Positions 13,469 through 13,663 of a DNA stretch of 13,663 nt are shown piece after piece (the stretch's first letter is position 1; the number at the start of each line of letters is the position of its first letter). The stretch comes from Thioalkalicoccus limnaeus. Its GTDB lineage: Bacteria > Pseudomonadota > Gammaproteobacteria > Chromatiales > Chromatiaceae. The DNA is taken from the NCBI RefSeq assembly GCF_041197575.1, contig NZ_JBDKXB010000047.1, positions 1 to 13,663 on the forward strand, written 5' to 3'. A model generated the notes under the pieces. It was given only the letters and a program-made list of their open reading frames with translations. It had not been told where the DNA came from and made no database searches. The position numbers were made by a program, and so were the translations under genes.

Positions 13469-13663
13469 GGCCGTTTCTCGTCTCGCTGAGTCCGCGCGCC
13501 TCGGGTGGCGCGGGAGGCCGACAAGAACGAGCCGGTAGCCAGGCCTCCGCGATTGCCGTTGGAGACACCGAGCGACGACCAAAGCGCCCACATCCGTCGA
13601 GCACCGATTCGCCGGCCATCGGCCAGTACGGCGTTGCCGACCAGGTCGAGCCTCTTCGCTATT
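13469..13663. other. Unassigned right edge
   Basis: No start, ribosome site or domain supports a gene in these last 195 bases. The minus strand is open and reads a protein-like IAKRLDLVGNAVLADGRRIG from the window edge. It could be the end of a gene entering from the right, but it then runs antisense through the SBP gene, so I do not call it. Confidence 0.3.

Noticed and set aside
11853..13619. Minus-strand open frame of 588 codons
   Set aside because: It is antisense to the clear SBP_bac_5 gene, Arg-rich, with no domain; it is open only because of base composition.
1..13663. CRISPR array, tRNA, rRNA or riboswitch
   Set aside because: No regularly spaced short repeats and no tRNA, rRNA or known aptamer pattern recognised on either strand by eye.

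Overview
The window is about 13.7 kb of high-GC DNA. Codon use, family content and gene style suggest a gammaproteobacterium, and a purple sulfur bacterium or other Chromatiales member is my best guess. That is inference from overall look; no marker gene here proves it.

Layout. Positions 1-391 are non-coding and start with a dispersed repeat. A GlxA-type AraC regulator (392-1462, minus) lies divergent from a small secreted Cys-repeat protein (1720-1989, plus), with a perfect hairpin between them. A second small secreted-protein gene follows (2151 on). It is dead: a stop codon sits exactly at its signal-peptide cleavage site, and its reading frame is lost just before a REP-associated tyrosine transposase (2397-3412, minus). 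That transposase itself carries a one-base frameshift near its N-terminus. Positions 3413-4376 are a graveyard of transposon-like scraps, strong hairpins and a second copy of the repeat found at position 1.

Positions 4377-5900 hold a membrane-anchored endonuclease I and a small zinc-ribbon protein. Between them is an inverted repeat that overlaps a perfect DnaA-box sequence. An intact Phd/VapC toxin-antitoxin pair (6240-6904) follows. Sixteen bases later comes a roughly 880-residue SNF2-family helicase gene (6921-9565) ruined by an amber stop and three frameshifts, with an altered Walker A motif as well. From 9566 to 10640 there is more debris: a 22-base repeat shared with 4021, a broken SRAP (YedK/HMCES-type) gene, and an orphan VapB-like antitoxin fragment on the opposite strand.

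The right end is ordinary chromosome. It has a four-helix membrane protein (minus), then a CYTH-domain triphosphatase and an oligopeptide-type ABC transporter lipoprotein that overlap by ATGA and are probably co-translated.

Overall this is an accessory region in decay between intact housekeeping-like genes. The genome-maintenance and defence-type genes (helicase, SRAP, VapB remnant, transposase) are all broken, while the toxin-antitoxin pair, the endonuclease, the regulator and the CYTH/SBP operon remain open. I do not see a complete new system. The least explained items are the Cys-repeat secreted peptide with its dead neighbour, and the unusual SNF2 helicase.
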